A DNA stretch of 64,000 nucleotides from Chryseobacterium sp. KACC 21268 (GCA_028736075.1 CP117875.1:496001-560000), one strand, 5' to 3'. Positions 18,374 through 27,858 are shown, counted from the stretch's first letter. Program-made: numbers and translations. The notes: generated from the letters alone by a model not told the origin.

Positions 18374-20134
18374 ATGTCAGATATCATTCAGCTTTTACCG
18401 GATCACGTTGCCAATCAGATTGCTGCTGGGGAAGTGGTACAGAGGCCAGCCTCCATTGTGAAGGAACTTTTGGAGAATTCTGTGGATGCAGGTTCGAATA
18501 AAATCCAACTTATCATTCGTGACGCTGGGAAAAATCTGCTTCAGGTGGTGGACAACGGTATTGGAATGTCTGAGACTGATGCGCGATTAGCTTTTGAGCG
18601 CCACGCCACTTCAAAAATCCGCTCAACTGAAGATATTTTCAAGATCGCGACCAAGGGTTTTCGTGGAGAGGCTTTGGCATCCATCGCCGCTGTTGCGCAA
18701 GTGGAGCTTAAAACGAAACAAAAAGATTCACCTGTTGGGACGAATATCTATATCGAAGGTGGACTTTTCCAATTTCAAGATCCGATTCAAACCGTTGAAG
18801 GTTCTAACTTTTCGGTGAAAAATTTATTTTACAATGTTCCTGCAAGAAGGAAATTCCTTAAGAATGACAATGTAGAATTTCGTCACATCATTGATGAATT
18901 TCAGCGGGTTGCTTTGGCTCACGAAAGTATCGAGTTTGAAATGTTTCATAATGACGAGCCGGTTTTCAAACTGAGAAAAGGCGGTCAAATGCAAAGGATC
19001 GTGGATGTTTTCGGGCGAAAGTTGCAACCACTTTTGATTCCGATCAAGGAAGATCTTGGCTGGGTTCATTTGCACGGCTATGTGGCGAAACCGGAAGGCG
19101 CTAAAAAAACACGAGGCGAACAATTCTTCTTTGTGAATGGCAGATTTTTCCGAAGCGCTTATCTCAGCAAAGCCGTTCAGGAAGCATTTGAAGGACTTTT
19201 GCAGCCTGGTTACATTCCGTCATTTTTTCTTTATCTGGAAATGGATCCGGAGAAAATCGATGTTAATATTCATCCTCAAAAAACAGAAGTCAAGTTTGAA
19301 GACGAAGCGTTGATCTTCGCTTTGGTAAGATCCACCATCAAACGTTCTTTGGGAATTTACAATGTTGCGCCAAGTTTGGACTTTGAAAGAGACCCGAAAA
19401 TGGAAGCTTTTTTCGCACCAAGCAAAAGTACTTACAGCGCACCATCGCCATCTGCGATTAATGTTGACCGAGATTTCAATCCATTTTCTGTGGAAAAAAC
19501 AACGGATGAAGAGCGGATCAATCTGGCCGAACTTTACCAAGCTACAGAAGCTGCACCATCAAAAATCAATCTTTTCGAAGATGACGATCTGGACGAAGAC
19601 CTTTTCCGATTGCCAAACGGTTATTGGCTTCTTAATAAAGATGGATTGACGTATATGTTGGATCTTGGGAGAATGCACCGCGTGATTATGTCTTCGCATC
19701 AGGAAAATCTGCCAACGAAAAAAGCAGGTCAAAGTCTGTTGTTTTCTTTAGAATATCATTTGAATGAGATCGAGAAAAATAAATACAAATCCATCAAAAA
19801 ATATCTGCCGGATTTTGGTTTCGAAATGACCTTGGCTCAAGAAAATGTCCTAAGAATTGAAACAGTTCCGGAAGCTTTGAAGGAATCTCAGGTCATCAAA
19901 TTCCTGGAAAAGATTTTCGAAGTTTTGGAATACCGAACCGAAGATGAGTTCTCCAAATATTTTGAATATCAATGGATTAAGCTTAAAACAAAATCCAAAT
20001 TTGATTTTATTTATAAGACTGAGGTCGAGCAATTGGTAAAAGATTTCATCGATCTTGGTTTCCCACAATATACCGTGAATGGTAAAAAATGTTGGATGGA
20101 AGTTCCATTTGACGATTTTAAAAACAAATTTTAA
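18374..20134 (+). CDS. mutL: DNA mismatch repair protein MutL, lacking endonuclease motifs
   Basis: 586 residues. The N-terminal GHKL ATPase is intact: ENSVDAG (34-40), DNGIGM (60-65), GFRGEA (95-100), and NGRFF/HPQKTEV further on. The C-terminal dimerisation domain (about 405-586) does not show the DQHA(X)2E(X)4E endonuclease motif; the equivalent stretch reads DLGRMHRV (430-437). The C-terminal metal motif CPHGRP is replaced by TVNGKKCW (567-574). It therefore resembles the nuclease-free E. coli type. It heads a tight run with a rhomboid, a phosphatase-family protein and a lipoprotein. Confidence 0.93.
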   Translation: MSDIIQLLPDHVANQIAAGEVVQRPASIVKELLENSVDAGSNKIQLIIRDAGKNLLQVVDNGIGMSETDARLAFERHATSKIRSTEDIFKIATKGFRGEALASIAAVAQVELKTKQKDSPVGTNIYIEGGLFQFQDPIQTVEGSNFSVKNLFYNVPARRKFLKNDNVEFRHIIDEFQRVALAHESIEFEMFHNDEPVFKLRKGGQMQRIVDVFGRKLQPLLIPIKEDLGWVHLHGYVAKPEGAKKTRGEQFFFVNGRFFRSAYLSKAVQEAFEGLLQPGYIPSFFLYLEMDPEKIDVNIHPQKTEVKFEDEALIFALVRSTIKRSLGIYNVAPSLDFERDPKMEAFFAPSKSTYSAPSPSAINVDRDFNPFSVEKTTDEERINLAELYQATEAAPSKINLFEDDDLDEDLFRLPNGYWLLNKDGLTYMLDLGRMHRVIMSSHQENLPTKKAGQSLLFSLEYHLNEIEKNKYKSIKKYLPDFGFEMTLAQENVLRIETVPEALKESQVIKFLEKIFEVLEYRTEDEFSKYFEYQWIKLKTKSKFDFIYKTEVEQLVKDFIDLGFPQYTVNGKKCWMEVPFDDFKNKF

Positions 20135-20137
20135 ATT

Positions 20138-20887
20138 ATGTTTCCTCAAATAACACCAGTGACGCGAAATATCATCATTCTGAATGTGATTTTTTTCGTG
20201 GCAACTTTTCTACTTCGATACGCTAATATTGATTTAAGTCCTTTGCTGGCAGGATATTTCCCCCTGTCTCCGAATTTCAATTCTTGGCAAATCATCACGC
20301 ATATGTTTATGCACGGTGGCATTATGCATATTGTTTTCAATATGTTTACGCTTTATAGTTTTGGGCCAGTTTTGGAACAGGTTTTAGGACAGAAGAAATT
20401 CATTATTTTATACTTCGCTGCAGGTTTAGGCGGTTTCCTTCTATTCAATTTATGGAATTATTATGAGGTAAGTCAACTTACAAATTATCTTACATCTCAA
20501 GGATTTGATATTCACGAAATCTATAAGACCGTGGACACTACTCAAATACAATATTACCCACAGTTTTCTGATAAAGAAGGTATTGACAGTTCTGCTAGAG
20601 AACTTTTTGCTATTTTAAAAACCCCAATGGTCGGCGCATCGGGTGCAATTTTCGGAATCATTGCTGCATTTTCCACATTGTTTCCGGATGCAAAACTGAT
20701 GTTTATGTTCATCCCATTTCCTATCAAGGCAAAATATCTGACACCAATCATCATAGCTGTTTCGATATTTTTGGGATTAAGACAATTCAGTGGTGATAAT
20801 ATTGCACATTTTGCACATCTTGGAGGCGCATTGATTGGTTATCTATTTGTAGCTAACTGGAAGAAAAATCGAGACAGAATACAATAG
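20138..20887 (+). CDS. rhomboid-family intramembrane serine protease
   Basis: 249 residues, six-plus membrane segments. Motifs are HGGIMHIVFN (59-68), the nucleophile Ser168 in GASG and catalytic His227 in FAHLGGA. A polar insert (about 108-160) sits between membrane segments 3 and 4. It begins 3 bp after mutL and abuts the following gene with no gap, so translation is probably coupled. It is distinct from the rhomboid near 1.6 kb. Substrate unknown. Confidence 0.9.
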   Translation: MFPQITPVTRNIIILNVIFFVATFLLRYANIDLSPLLAGYFPLSPNFNSWQIITHMFMHGGIMHIVFNMFTLYSFGPVLEQVLGQKKFIILYFAAGLGGFLLFNLWNYYEVSQLTNYLTSQGFDIHEIYKTVDTTQIQYYPQFSDKEGIDSSARELFAILKTPMVGASGAIFGIIAAFSTLFPDAKLMFMFIPFPIKAKYLTPIIIAVSIFLGLRQFSGDNIAHFAHLGGALIGYLFVANWKKNRDRIQ

Positions 20888-21868
20888 ATGGGAATCATTA
20901 GACTTCTTTTGACGATTTTTCACCTCCTTGTTATTGTTCTTTTATTTGGAACGATAATGAACGCTTACATTCCGCCAAGTGTTTTCGGGATGCTGAATCT
21001 CTTGTCGTTGGGATTTCCAATCTTGATCATCATTAATATTTTATTGTTGATATTCTGGATTGCAAGCTGGAAAAAACGAGCGGCCGTTTTTCTTATTTTG
21101 TCTTTATTTTTCATCATCCCGACAAGAAGATGGATCAATTATACGCCTACGAAAAAAGAAACGCCCAATCTGAAAATCATTTCTCTCAATGGAAAATCCG
21201 GGAAATTTGGCGACGAAAATATTTACAGTTTTCTTAATGCCCAAAAGGCCGATGTTGTTCTGACGCAGGAATATAAAAGCGCTGAAAATCTCAAAGGTTT
21301 TGAATATTTCGAACGAAATTTTCCGGTGGTGAAAATCCAATCCAGATTCCCAATTGTAGAAAGTGGAATCGTGGAAACCGATGCGAAAAACGGGCGTTGT
21401 ATTTATGCAGACATCAAGGTTAATGGAAAAACCATCCGTTTTGTCAATGTTTATATGGAACCTTTCTATCTTGACAAAAGTATGGTGAAACCTACGAAGG
21501 ATATGAATGTGAACGAGGAAAAAGCTAAGAACATCATCCATAAACTCGTTCCCACTTTCCGAAAACACCAAAGTCAAATTGCGCCTATCAAAGGATTTTT
21601 GGACAGTTCGCCTTATCCGATTATTTTGGCAGGCGATTTCAACTCGGTTCCAAATTCTTATGAGCATTACACCTTATCCGAAAATCTGGAAGACACTTTT
21701 CTGAAAGTCGGCAAAGGAAGCGGGACCAGTTTCCACGATTTCAAATTTCCAATCAAAATCGATCATATTTTTGCTTCAAAGTCAATAATGCCAATCAGTT
21801 ACAAAGTTGACAGAAGCGTGAAAATATCAGATCATTTTCCTGTGATTGCAGAGTTTTTAGTAGAATAA
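20888..21868 (+). CDS. endonuclease/exonuclease/phosphatase family membrane protein
   Basis: 326 residues. Three hydrophobic segments occupy about 1-80; the rest is an EEP fold with AGDFNSVP near 255-262 and the catalytic DHFPV near the C terminus (ISDHFPV). Family members hydrolyse phosphodiesters in nucleic acids, phospholipids or inositol phosphates. The membrane anchor suggests an envelope location. The start codon directly follows the rhomboid stop. Confidence 0.85.
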   Translation: MGIIRLLLTIFHLLVIVLLFGTIMNAYIPPSVFGMLNLLSLGFPILIIINILLLIFWIASWKKRAAVFLILSLFFIIPTRRWINYTPTKKETPNLKIISLNGKSGKFGDENIYSFLNAQKADVVLTQEYKSAENLKGFEYFERNFPVVKIQSRFPIVESGIVETDAKNGRCIYADIKVNGKTIRFVNVYMEPFYLDKSMVKPTKDMNVNEEKAKNIIHKLVPTFRKHQSQIAPIKGFLDSSPYPIILAGDFNSVPNSYEHYTLSENLEDTFLKVGKGSGTSFHDFKFPIKIDHIFASKSIMPISYKVDRSVKISDHFPVIAEFLVE

Positions 21869-21883
21869 AACCAAATGAACATT

Positions 21884-22204
21884 ATGAAAAGAATATTACT
21901 TCCAACAGCAATTTTGCTTGTAAGCTGTTCCAAAGAAACACCCGTTCTGAACAATTCCGACAATCTGGATGCCTCACCAAAAATCACCTATGATACAATA
22001 GCGATAGATTCCTTCGGTCCCGGCGCAACTTCCGAAGCTGTGATGGCAAAAATAAATGCTGTCGCCATCAAAAAAAAACAAGACAGTTTAGCCAAAATCG
22101 CAAAAGCCGAGCAGGAAAAATTGGACAAGGAAAAAGCCAAATTAGAAGCTGAAAAAGCGAAAGAGCCCAAAACAGAACAACCGACACCAACCACAAATCC
22201 ATAA
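21884..22204 (+). CDS. small lipoprotein with coiled-coil tail
   Basis: 106 residues from the ATG at 21884 (an ATG at 21875 is also in frame). A lipobox (LLVSC) follows the signal MKRILLPTAI. The second half is a Lys/Glu/Ala-rich helix (about 60-95) likely to form a coiled coil, ending in a Pro/Thr tail. No family recognised. Last gene of the mutL run and followed by a terminator. Confidence 0.7.
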   Translation: MKRILLPTAILLVSCSKETPVLNNSDNLDASPKITYDTIAIDSFGPGATSEAVMAKINAVAIKKKQDSLAKIAKAEQEKLDKEKAKLEAEKAKEPKTEQPTPTTNP

Positions 22205-22206
22205 AA

Positions 22207-22235
22207 AAACCCATCAGATAATTTCTGATGGGTTT
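22207..22235 (+). terminator. terminator between lipoprotein and sod
   Basis: AAACCCATCAG and CTGATGGGTTT form an 11-bp perfect stem with a 7-base loop; A and T runs on both sides suit both convergent genes. Confidence 0.85.
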
Positions 22236-22257
22236 CTCAATATAATTCTATGAAAAA

Positions 22258-22854
22258 TTATTTATTGTAAAGTTCCTCTACTTTATCCCAATTGATCACA
22301 TCAAAAAACGCAGTCACATAGTCTGGTCTTCTGTTTTGATAATTAAGGTAATAAGCGTGCTCCCAAACATCCAATCCAAGAATTGGCGTTCCTTGTTTGT
22401 CAGCAACCGGCATTAGTGGATTGTCCTGATTTGGCGTAGAAGTTACCGCTACAGAACCATCAGAATTTTTCACCAACCAAGCCCAACCAGAACCGAATCT
22501 AGTTTTCGCCGCATTAGAAAAATCTTCTTTGAATTTATCAAAACCACCGATTTTCTCGATTTCAGCTTTCACATTTCCAACTGGCCCTTTGCTACCGCCT
22601 GGCGTCAAAAGTTCCCAGAAAAGTGAGTGGTTGTAGTGTCCACCGCCGTTATTTCTTACTGCAGGTTTGTCAGTTCCTGTTTTTTGGATTTCTTCAAGAG
22701 ATTTCCCTTCAAGTTCTGTCCCCGCGATTGCGTTATTAAGATTGTCCACATACGCCTGGTGGTGTTTTGAGTGGTGGATTTCCATTGTTTTTGCATCGAT
22801 GGTTGGCTCCAACGCATCGTACGCATAACTAAGTTTTGGTAATTCGAATGACAT
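22258..22854 (-). CDS. sodA: superoxide dismutase, Mn-type of the Fe/Mn family
   Basis: 198 residues. Metal ligands are His27 (HHSKHH), His76 (HYNHSLFW), Asp162 and His166 (LDVWEHAY). The GGGH at 70-73 and Gln143 in PNQDNP match Mn-type enzymes; Fe-type enzymes place the active-site Gln in the first motif instead. Cambialistic use of both metals cannot be excluded. No signal peptide, so cytoplasmic. A TAnnTTTG-type element (TATTTTTG) lies upstream at 22889-22896 on the minus strand. Confidence 0.9.
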   Translation of the reverse strand: MSFELPKLSYAYDALEPTIDAKTMEIHHSKHHQAYVDNLNNAIAGTELEGKSLEEIQKTGTDKPAVRNNGGGHYNHSLFWELLTPGGSKGPVGNVKAEIEKIGGFDKFKEDFSNAAKTRFGSGWAWLVKNSDGSVAVTSTPNQDNPLMPVADKQGTPILGLDVWEHAYYLNYQNRRPDYVTAFFDVINWDKVEELYNK

Positions 22855-22888
22855 AGTTTGGTATTTATTTGTTAATAAATGAATTGTT

Positions 22889-22896
22889 CAAAAATA
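22889..22896 (-). promoter_or_regulatory. -7 element upstream of sod
   Basis: Minus-strand TATTTTTG matches TAnnTTTG, 35 bp before the start codon. No well-placed TTG at -33 was found. Confidence 0.4.
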
Positions 22897-22975
22897 GTCA
22901 ATTATTATTCCAAGAAGCAAGAATTAGACTTATTTTATAAATATTTAACATCGAAAAATATAATAAAATTTGCCG

Positions 22976-22983
22976 TAACTTTG
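22976..22983 (+). promoter_or_regulatory. possible -7 element upstream of sufS
   Basis: TAACTTTG matches TAnnTTTG but lacks a clear TTG at the right distance. If used, the sufS leader would be about 175 nt and would include the repeat at 23012-23099. Confidence 0.35.
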
Positions 22984-23011
22984 ACGCATTCTAAATAATT
23001 AATTATTATTT

Positions 23012-23099
23012 GGGCAGCTTTATCCGTCCTCCGTTCCCAATCTTTTTGCCAAAGCTTTTCCAGCCACAAAAAAGGATTTCCACTCAGGCCGGGCTGCAG
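23012..23099 (+). repeat. structured intergenic repeat, copy A (divergent)
   Basis: Same architecture as the copies at 28081 and 29772: a GGCAGCTTTATCC-type left arm, an ATCTTTTTGCC tract, a GCTTTT centre, then ACAAAAAAGGAT and a GGCCGGGCTGC right arm. It is the most divergent of the three. It fills most of the 313-bp gene-free gap before sufS; the remainder is AT-rich, ending in repeated TCTAACATCTAAT units at about 23128-23167. Confidence 0.65.
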
Positions 23100-23127
23100 A
23101 TTCAACGTTTTAAACATTGGATTTTCA

Positions 23128-23167
23128 ATCTAACATCTAATTTCTAACATCTAATATCTACATCTAA
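23128..23167. repeat. CTAACATCTAAT short tandem repeats before sufS
   Basis: Four degenerate units of CTAACATCTAAT directly precede the sufS ATG. They leave no room for a Shine-Dalgarno site. Confidence 0.6.
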
Positions 23168-24388
23168 ATGTTTGATATCAACAACATAAGAGCCAAATTC
23201 CCAATCCTGAACCAAGAAATCAACGGCAAACCATTAGTTTATCTGGACAACGCCGCAACTTCCCAAAAACCAATTTCAGTTATCAAAACCTGGGAACAAT
23301 ATTATGAAACCATCAACGCCAATGTTCACCGTGGCATCCACACGTTGAGTCAATTAGCAACGGAAGAAATGGAACTTTCCAGACAGAAAATCCAACGTTT
23401 CATCAATGCAAAACACGACTACGAAGTGATTTTCACCAAAGGAACGACGGAAGGAATCAATCTCGTGGCATACGCTTTGACCAACCAAATCAAACCAAAC
23501 GACGAAATCATCATTTCTTATTTGGAACACCATTCCAACATCGTTCCGTGGCAGATGCTTTGCGAAAGAACCGGTGCAAAACTTCGCGTCATCCCAATGG
23601 ACGAAAACGGAATCCTCCAAATCAATGTTTTGGAAGAATGGCTGAATGAAAAAACAAAAATAGTCTCTGTAAATCAAGTTTCTAACGCTCTAGGAATTGT
23701 AAATCCTATCGAAGAAATCATTGAAAAAACAAGAAGACTTTCCAATGCTTACGTTTTGATTGACGGCGCTCAATCTGCACCACATTTCAAAATCGATGTT
23801 CAGAAACTGGATTGTGATTTCTTCGTCTTCTCGGGACACAAAATGTACGCACCAATGGGAACAGGAATCCTTTACGGCAAAGAATCAGTTCTCGAAAACC
23901 TTCACCCTTTCCACGGCGGTGGCGAAATGATTGCGGTTTGTAGCTTTGAGAAAACAACTTACGCCGGTTTACCTTTCAAATTCGAGGCTGGAACACCTAA
24001 TGTTGGCGGAAATATTGCGCTTGGAGAAGCGGTTGATTTCATTGAAAATATCGGTCGCGAAAATCTTCAAAACCACGAAAATGACCTTCTGAATTATGCG
24101 CAGAAAAAACTTCTGGAATTGGAAGGCATCAAAATCTATGGCGAAAAAGCCAATAGAACCGGCGTAGTTTCCTTCAATCTGGAAGGCGCAGGAATCGCTT
24201 CTGACACTGGAATGATTCTAGACAAACTTGGAATTGCAGTGAGAACCGGACACCATTGTACACAACCGATTATGGATTTCTTCAACATCGCCGGAACTGT
24301 TCGTGCAAGTTTTGCAGTTTACAATACTTTGGAAGAAATTGATATTCTAGTGGAAGGTGTTAAAAAAGCGCAGAGAATGTTGGTGTAA
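23168..24388 (+). CDS. sufS: cysteine desulfurase SufS
   Basis: 406 residues, PLP-dependent class V aminotransferase fold. It releases sulfur from cysteine for iron-sulfur cluster assembly. PLP Lys225 lies in SGHKMY; the persulfide-forming Cys364 lies in the SufS-type motif RTGHHCTQP (359-367), which separates it from the IscS type. Its usual partners sufBCD and sufE are not in the window on either side, so it may be separated from or placed at the edge of the suf operon. Its leader contains repeat copy A. Confidence 0.93.
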   Translation: MFDINNIRAKFPILNQEINGKPLVYLDNAATSQKPISVIKTWEQYYETINANVHRGIHTLSQLATEEMELSRQKIQRFINAKHDYEVIFTKGTTEGINLVAYALTNQIKPNDEIIISYLEHHSNIVPWQMLCERTGAKLRVIPMDENGILQINVLEEWLNEKTKIVSVNQVSNALGIVNPIEEIIEKTRRLSNAYVLIDGAQSAPHFKIDVQKLDCDFFVFSGHKMYAPMGTGILYGKESVLENLHPFHGGGEMIAVCSFEKTTYAGLPFKFEAGTPNVGGNIALGEAVDFIENIGRENLQNHENDLLNYAQKKLLELEGIKIYGEKANRTGVVSFNLEGAGIASDTGMILDKLGIAVRTGHHCTQPIMDFFNIAGTVRASFAVYNTLEEIDILVEGVKKAQRMLV

Positions 24389-24402
24389 AATAAAAAAATA
24401 TA

Positions 24403-24474
24403 TTCTCGCAGAGCAAGCCAATTTTGCAGATTTAAATTAAAAAAAATCTGCTCTATTTGCCAAATCAGCGAGAA
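24403..24474. repeat. 72-bp imperfect palindrome after sufS
   Basis: TTCTCGC...GCAGATTT on the left is mirrored by AAATCTGC...GCGAGAA on the right, with an AT-rich centre. The outer 7 bp and inner 8 bp match exactly; the middle is partly mismatched. It could fold into a long hairpin in the transcript. Confidence 0.7.
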
Positions 24475-24484
24475 CTAAAAAAAT

Positions 24485-24519
24485 AAACCTTTCGATTAAT
24501 TTCGGGAGGTTTTTTTTTT
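24485..24519 (+). terminator. terminator after sufS
   Basis: AAACCTTTCG pairs with CGGGAGGTTT using G-U pairs, followed by a run of nine or more T. Confidence 0.7.
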
Positions 24520-24639
24520 ATATCTGCCAAATTGTATTGCTTTTCCTATTGGCATATCTCTTGCGAAATTATAGATTCATTCGTAACAGTATTGTTTTTC
24601 CATTAAATTGGAGAAACGATTTTTATATTAATTAAGATT

Positions 24640-24656
24640 AATGACAATATGTCATT
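24640..24656. promoter_or_regulatory. palindrome upstream of lon, possible operator
   Basis: AATGACA-ATA-TGTCATT has perfect 7-bp arms around a 3-bp centre and ends 9 bp before the lon ATG. Position and symmetry suit a dimeric repressor; a role is inferred only. Confidence 0.45.
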
Positions 24657-24665
24657 CAATATACT

Positions 24666-27068
24666 ATGACAGAATTTGAAAATATCAGTTTTGAGGAAAT
24701 CCTAGACGAAGGTTTCGGAATCGTGGCAGAAGAGATCAATCTGGACGAGCTCGGCAATCAAGATGCCGACAAGACCCAAACTGTTTTCCCAATTCTCCCC
24801 GTGAGAAATATGGTAATGTTCCCAAAAGTCATTACGCCAATTACGGCTGGAAGGGAAAAATCCAAAAAACTCTTGGAAGATGCCCAAAGAGAAAACAAAC
24901 TCGTGGGAATCATCAGCCAAAAAAATCCTAACGAAGAAAATCCTTCGGAAAAAGACCTCTATCTCGTAGGAACTTTGGCAAAAATCCTTAAAATCATCAC
25001 ACTTCCCGAAGGTAATATTACTGCGATCACTCGTGGCGTTCAGAGATTCAAAGTGAAAAAATTTGTTTCTACCGAGCCTTACTTTCTTGCAGAAATTACC
25101 AAACAAAAAGATACACAACCCAAAGATAAAGAGGAATTTTCTGCATTGGTGGACAACATCAAAGACCTTGCAGAAAAGATCATCAACATCGACCCGAATA
25201 TTCCAAATGCAGCACAGTTTGCTATCAAAAATATTGATGGGCAAGAAGACCTTTTGAATTTCGTTTCAGCCAACGGAAATTTTGCGTCTGACAAAAAACA
25301 GAGTTTATTAGACGAAAAAACTTTGATCGGCCGTGCAAAAAATCTTTACGAAATGATGCACGATGATTTCCGTCATCTCGAACTCAAAAACCAGATCCAT
25401 CAAAAAACCAGCAAGGATCTGGACAAGCAACAGCGCGAGTACTTCCTCAATCAGCAGATCCGCACCATCCAAGACGAATTGGGTGGCGGCGCAGAATCTG
25501 ATGCAGACGAATTCCGTAAAAAAGCTTCAAAACTGAAATGGAGTGACGATGTAGAAAAACACTTCGAGAAAGAATTACAACGACTTTCCAGACAACATTC
25601 CAGCTCGCCAGATTACAATGTTCAGCGTAATTATCTGGACTTTTTCACCGATTTGCCTTGGGAACATTATTCCAAAGATGCCTTCGATTTGAACAAAGCG
25701 GAGAAACTTTTGGACAAAGAACATTTTGGACTGGAAGATATCAAGAAAAGAATCTTGGAACACATTGCGGTTCTGAAACTCAAGAACGATATGAAGTCGC
25801 CAATCCTTTGTTTGGTTGGTCCTCCAGGCGTTGGAAAAACGTCATTAGGTAAATCTGTTGCCGATGCTTTAGGAAGAAAATATGTGCGTGTTTCCCTGGG
25901 TGGATTGCACGACGAAAGTGAGATCCGCGGACACAGAAAAACCTACATTGGTGCGATGGCAGGAAGAATCCTTCAATCCATCAAAAAATCCGGAACATCA
26001 AATCCAGTTATTGTTCTGGATGAGATTGACAAACTCGGACAAGGTGCGCACGGCGACCCAAGTTCAGCTTTGCTGGAAGTGCTTGACCCTGAACAAAATA
26101 ATAATTTCTATGATAATTTCCTAGAATTGGGTTATGACCTTTCAAAAGTAATGTTCATCGCAACTGCCAATTCACTTTCAACCGTTCAACGTCCGCTTTT
26201 GGACAGAATGGAAATCATCAGCATTGCGGGCTATACTTTGGAAGAAAAAGTGGAGATTGCCAAACGACATTTGATCAAAAAACAATTGCGTGAAAATGGT
26301 TTGGATGCCAAATATCTGAAGCTCGGAAACACAGAATTGAAACATATTATCGATGCACATACTTCTGAAAGTGGCGTGAGAACTTTGGAGAAAAAAATTG
26401 CAGGAATCGCCCGTTGGGTAGCACTTCAAATCGCAATGGAAAAAGAATTTGACCCGAAAATCTCTGTTGATAAAGTCGATGAAATTCTTGGTGTTCCAAG
26501 ACCGAAAACTTTGGCGGAAATCACTGATGTTCCCGGCGTGGTAACAGGTTTGGCGTGGACAAGTGTTGGTGGTGACATTCTCTTCATTGAAAGTATTTTA
26601 TCCAAAGGAAAAGGTGCTTTGACAATGACTGGAAACCTTGGAAATGTGATGAAGGAATCCGCGACCATCGCTCTAGAATTCATCAAAGCACATTACGAGG
26701 AATTAGGCATTTCTGAAGAAGATATCGAAAAGAAAAACATCCACGTTCACGTGCCAGAAGGCGCAACACCGAAAGATGGACCATCTGCCGGAATTGCGAT
26801 GCTAACATCAATGGTTTCAAGTTATAAGAACATCAAAGTGAAACCTCATCTTGCAATGACTGGCGAAATTACACTTCGTGGAAAAGTACTTCCAGTTGGT
26901 GGAATCAAAGAAAAATTACTTGCTGCAACCAGAGCCGGAATCAAAGAAGTGATTCTTTGTGAAGCGAACAGAAAAGATGTGGAGGAAATCAAAAAAGATT
27001 ACCTGAAGCATTTGAAAGTCAATTATGTAACCAATATGAGCGAGGTTGTCGAGATTGCTTTGAAGTAA
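24666..27068 (+). CDS. lon: ATP-dependent Lon protease
   Basis: 800 residues, full-length LonA. It has an N-terminal substrate domain (about 40-250), AAA+ module with Walker A GPPGVGKT near 385-392 and the Walker [10 protein letters not shown], and a C-terminal serine protease domain with GPSAGIAM near 705 carrying the catalytic Ser. Lon degrades misfolded and regulatory proteins in the cytoplasm. It is flanked by terminators and preceded by a palindrome, so it is probably expressed alone. Confidence 0.96.
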   Translation: MTEFENISFEEILDEGFGIVAEEINLDELGNQDADKTQTVFPILPVRNMVMFPKVITPITAGREKSKKLLEDAQRENKLVGIISQKNPNEENPSEKDLYLVGTLAKILKIITLPEGNITAITRGVQRFKVKKFVSTEPYFLAEITKQKDTQPKDKEEFSALVDNIKDLAEKIINIDPNIPNAAQFAIKNIDGQEDLLNFVSANGNFASDKKQSLLDEKTLIGRAKNLYEMMHDDFRHLELKNQIHQKTSKDLDKQQREYFLNQQIRTIQDELGGGAESDADEFRKKASKLKWSDDVEKHFEKELQRLSRQHSSSPDYNVQRNYLDFFTDLPWEHYSKDAFDLNKAEKLLDKEHFGLEDIKKRILEHIAVLKLKNDMKSPILCLVGPPGVGKTSLGKSVADALGRKYVRVSLGGLHDESEIRGHRKTYIGAMAGRILQSIKKSGTSNPVIVLDEIDKLGQGAHGDPSSALLEVLDPEQNNNFYDNFLELGYDLSKVMFIATANSLSTVQRPLLDRMEIISIAGYTLEEKVEIAKRHLIKKQLRENGLDAKYLKLGNTELKHIIDAHTSESGVRTLEKKIAGIARWVALQIAMEKEFDPKISVDKVDEILGVPRPKTLAEITDVPGVVTGLAWTSVGGDILFIESILSKGKGALTMTGNLGNVMKESATIALEFIKAHYEELGISEEDIEKKNIHVHVPEGATPKDGPSAGIAMLTSMVSSYKNIKVKPHLAMTGEITLRGKVLPVGGIKEKLLAATRAGIKEVILCEANRKDVEEIKKDYLKHLKVNYVTNMSEVVEIALK

Positions 27069-27097
27069 AAAACTTAAGATTTAAATTCTAAATATTC

Positions 27098-27130
27098 ATC
27101 CGTTCGGGAAATTTCTCGGACGGATTTTAT
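27098..27130 (+). terminator. terminator after lon
   Basis: ATCCGT and ACGGAT enclose a further partly paired segment (CGGGA/TCTCG), followed by a T-rich stretch. Confidence 0.7.
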
Positions 27131-27203
27131 TTTAATATTCAATTCAAATTTTTATTAATTTCGCATTTACAAATTCATTTACACCAGAATATTAAAACAT
27201 CAT

Positions 27204-27413
27204 ATGGGAATTACCGCACTATTTGTAATTTTATTGGTCATCTTGATATTTTCGGTGTCATACATTCCCAATCTAACATTCCGCAAAAAGATTTTCATCG
27301 TCATTGCTGCTCTGTTGGTCTGCTTCGCCGTTTTGGCTTTCCTTTTTGCAACTCAATTTGGTGGAGGAAGAGAACCGATTCAAGAAAGTGAAACTGTAGA
27401 AATAAAAAAATAA
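27204..27413 (+). CDS. small two-helix membrane protein
   Basis: 69 residues: membrane segments at about 3-22 and 31-52, then a charged tail. No family recognised. It starts at an ATG with an A-rich leader and lies 18 bp before the DoxX-like gene, so the two are likely co-expressed. Confidence 0.6.
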   Translation: MGITALFVILLVILIFSVSYIPNLTFRKKIFIVIAALLVCFAVLAFLFATQFGGGREPIQESETVEIKK

Positions 27414-27431
27414 CTATAAAATTTACAAACT

Positions 27432-27803
27432 ATGAAATACGTCAAATTTATCCTCTGCCTCCTTTTCGGTTTAATGTTCATCAACGCCGGACTAGACAAG
27501 TTCTTCCACTATATGCCAATGCCGGAACTAACAGAGTCTATGAAAAAATCATTCGCCGCCTTTGCAGAACTGAGCTGGCTGATGCCGTTGGTCGGTGCCG
27601 TGGAAATCATCGGTGGTGCTTTATTCATCTTTCCAAAAACGAGAGCGTTGGGCGCCATTGTCATCTTACCAATTATGGTCGGAATCGTTCTTCACAACTT
27701 TACAAAAGCTCCGGAAGGCATTCCAATCGCCTTGGTTTTCGCAACCATCAACCTTTGGATTTTGATTGATAATCGCAAAAAATACGAAGCTCTAATCAGC
27801 TAA
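27432..27803 (+). CDS. DoxX-like membrane protein
   Basis: 123 residues with four hydrophobic segments. The start (FILCLLFGLMFINAGLDKF) and the central GAVEIIGGALFI match DoxX/SURF4-like proteins of Bacteroidota. The role of this family is not settled; quinone-linked redox functions have been proposed for some members. Probably paired with the small membrane protein upstream. Confidence 0.75.
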   Translation: MKYVKFILCLLFGLMFINAGLDKFFHYMPMPELTESMKKSFAAFAELSWLMPLVGAVEIIGGALFIFPKTRALGAIVILPIMVGIVLHNFTKAPEGIPIALVFATINLWILIDNRKKYEALIS

Positions 27804-27829
27804 GATTTTTACCATTTCAAAAATAAAAT

Positions 27830-27858
27830 TTGCAAATTCAAAAAAAATAATATCTTTG
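27830..27858 (+). promoter_or_regulatory. strong Bacteroidota promoter of the short transcript
   Basis: TTG at 27830-27832, an 18-base spacer and TATCTTTG at 27851-27858: the best promoter match in the window. Transcription is predicted to begin near 27865. Confidence 0.75.

Noticed and set aside
21104-21667. 187-codon minus-strand frame opposite the EEP gene
   Set aside because: Antisense to a gene with intact catalytic motifs.
22935-23117. 60-codon minus-strand frame before sufS
   Set aside because: It lies over repeat copy A and has no start context; the open frame comes from the repeat.
24702-25244. Long minus-strand frame opposite lon
   Set aside because: It is a mirror of the well-conserved Lon reading frame and has no family similarity of its own.
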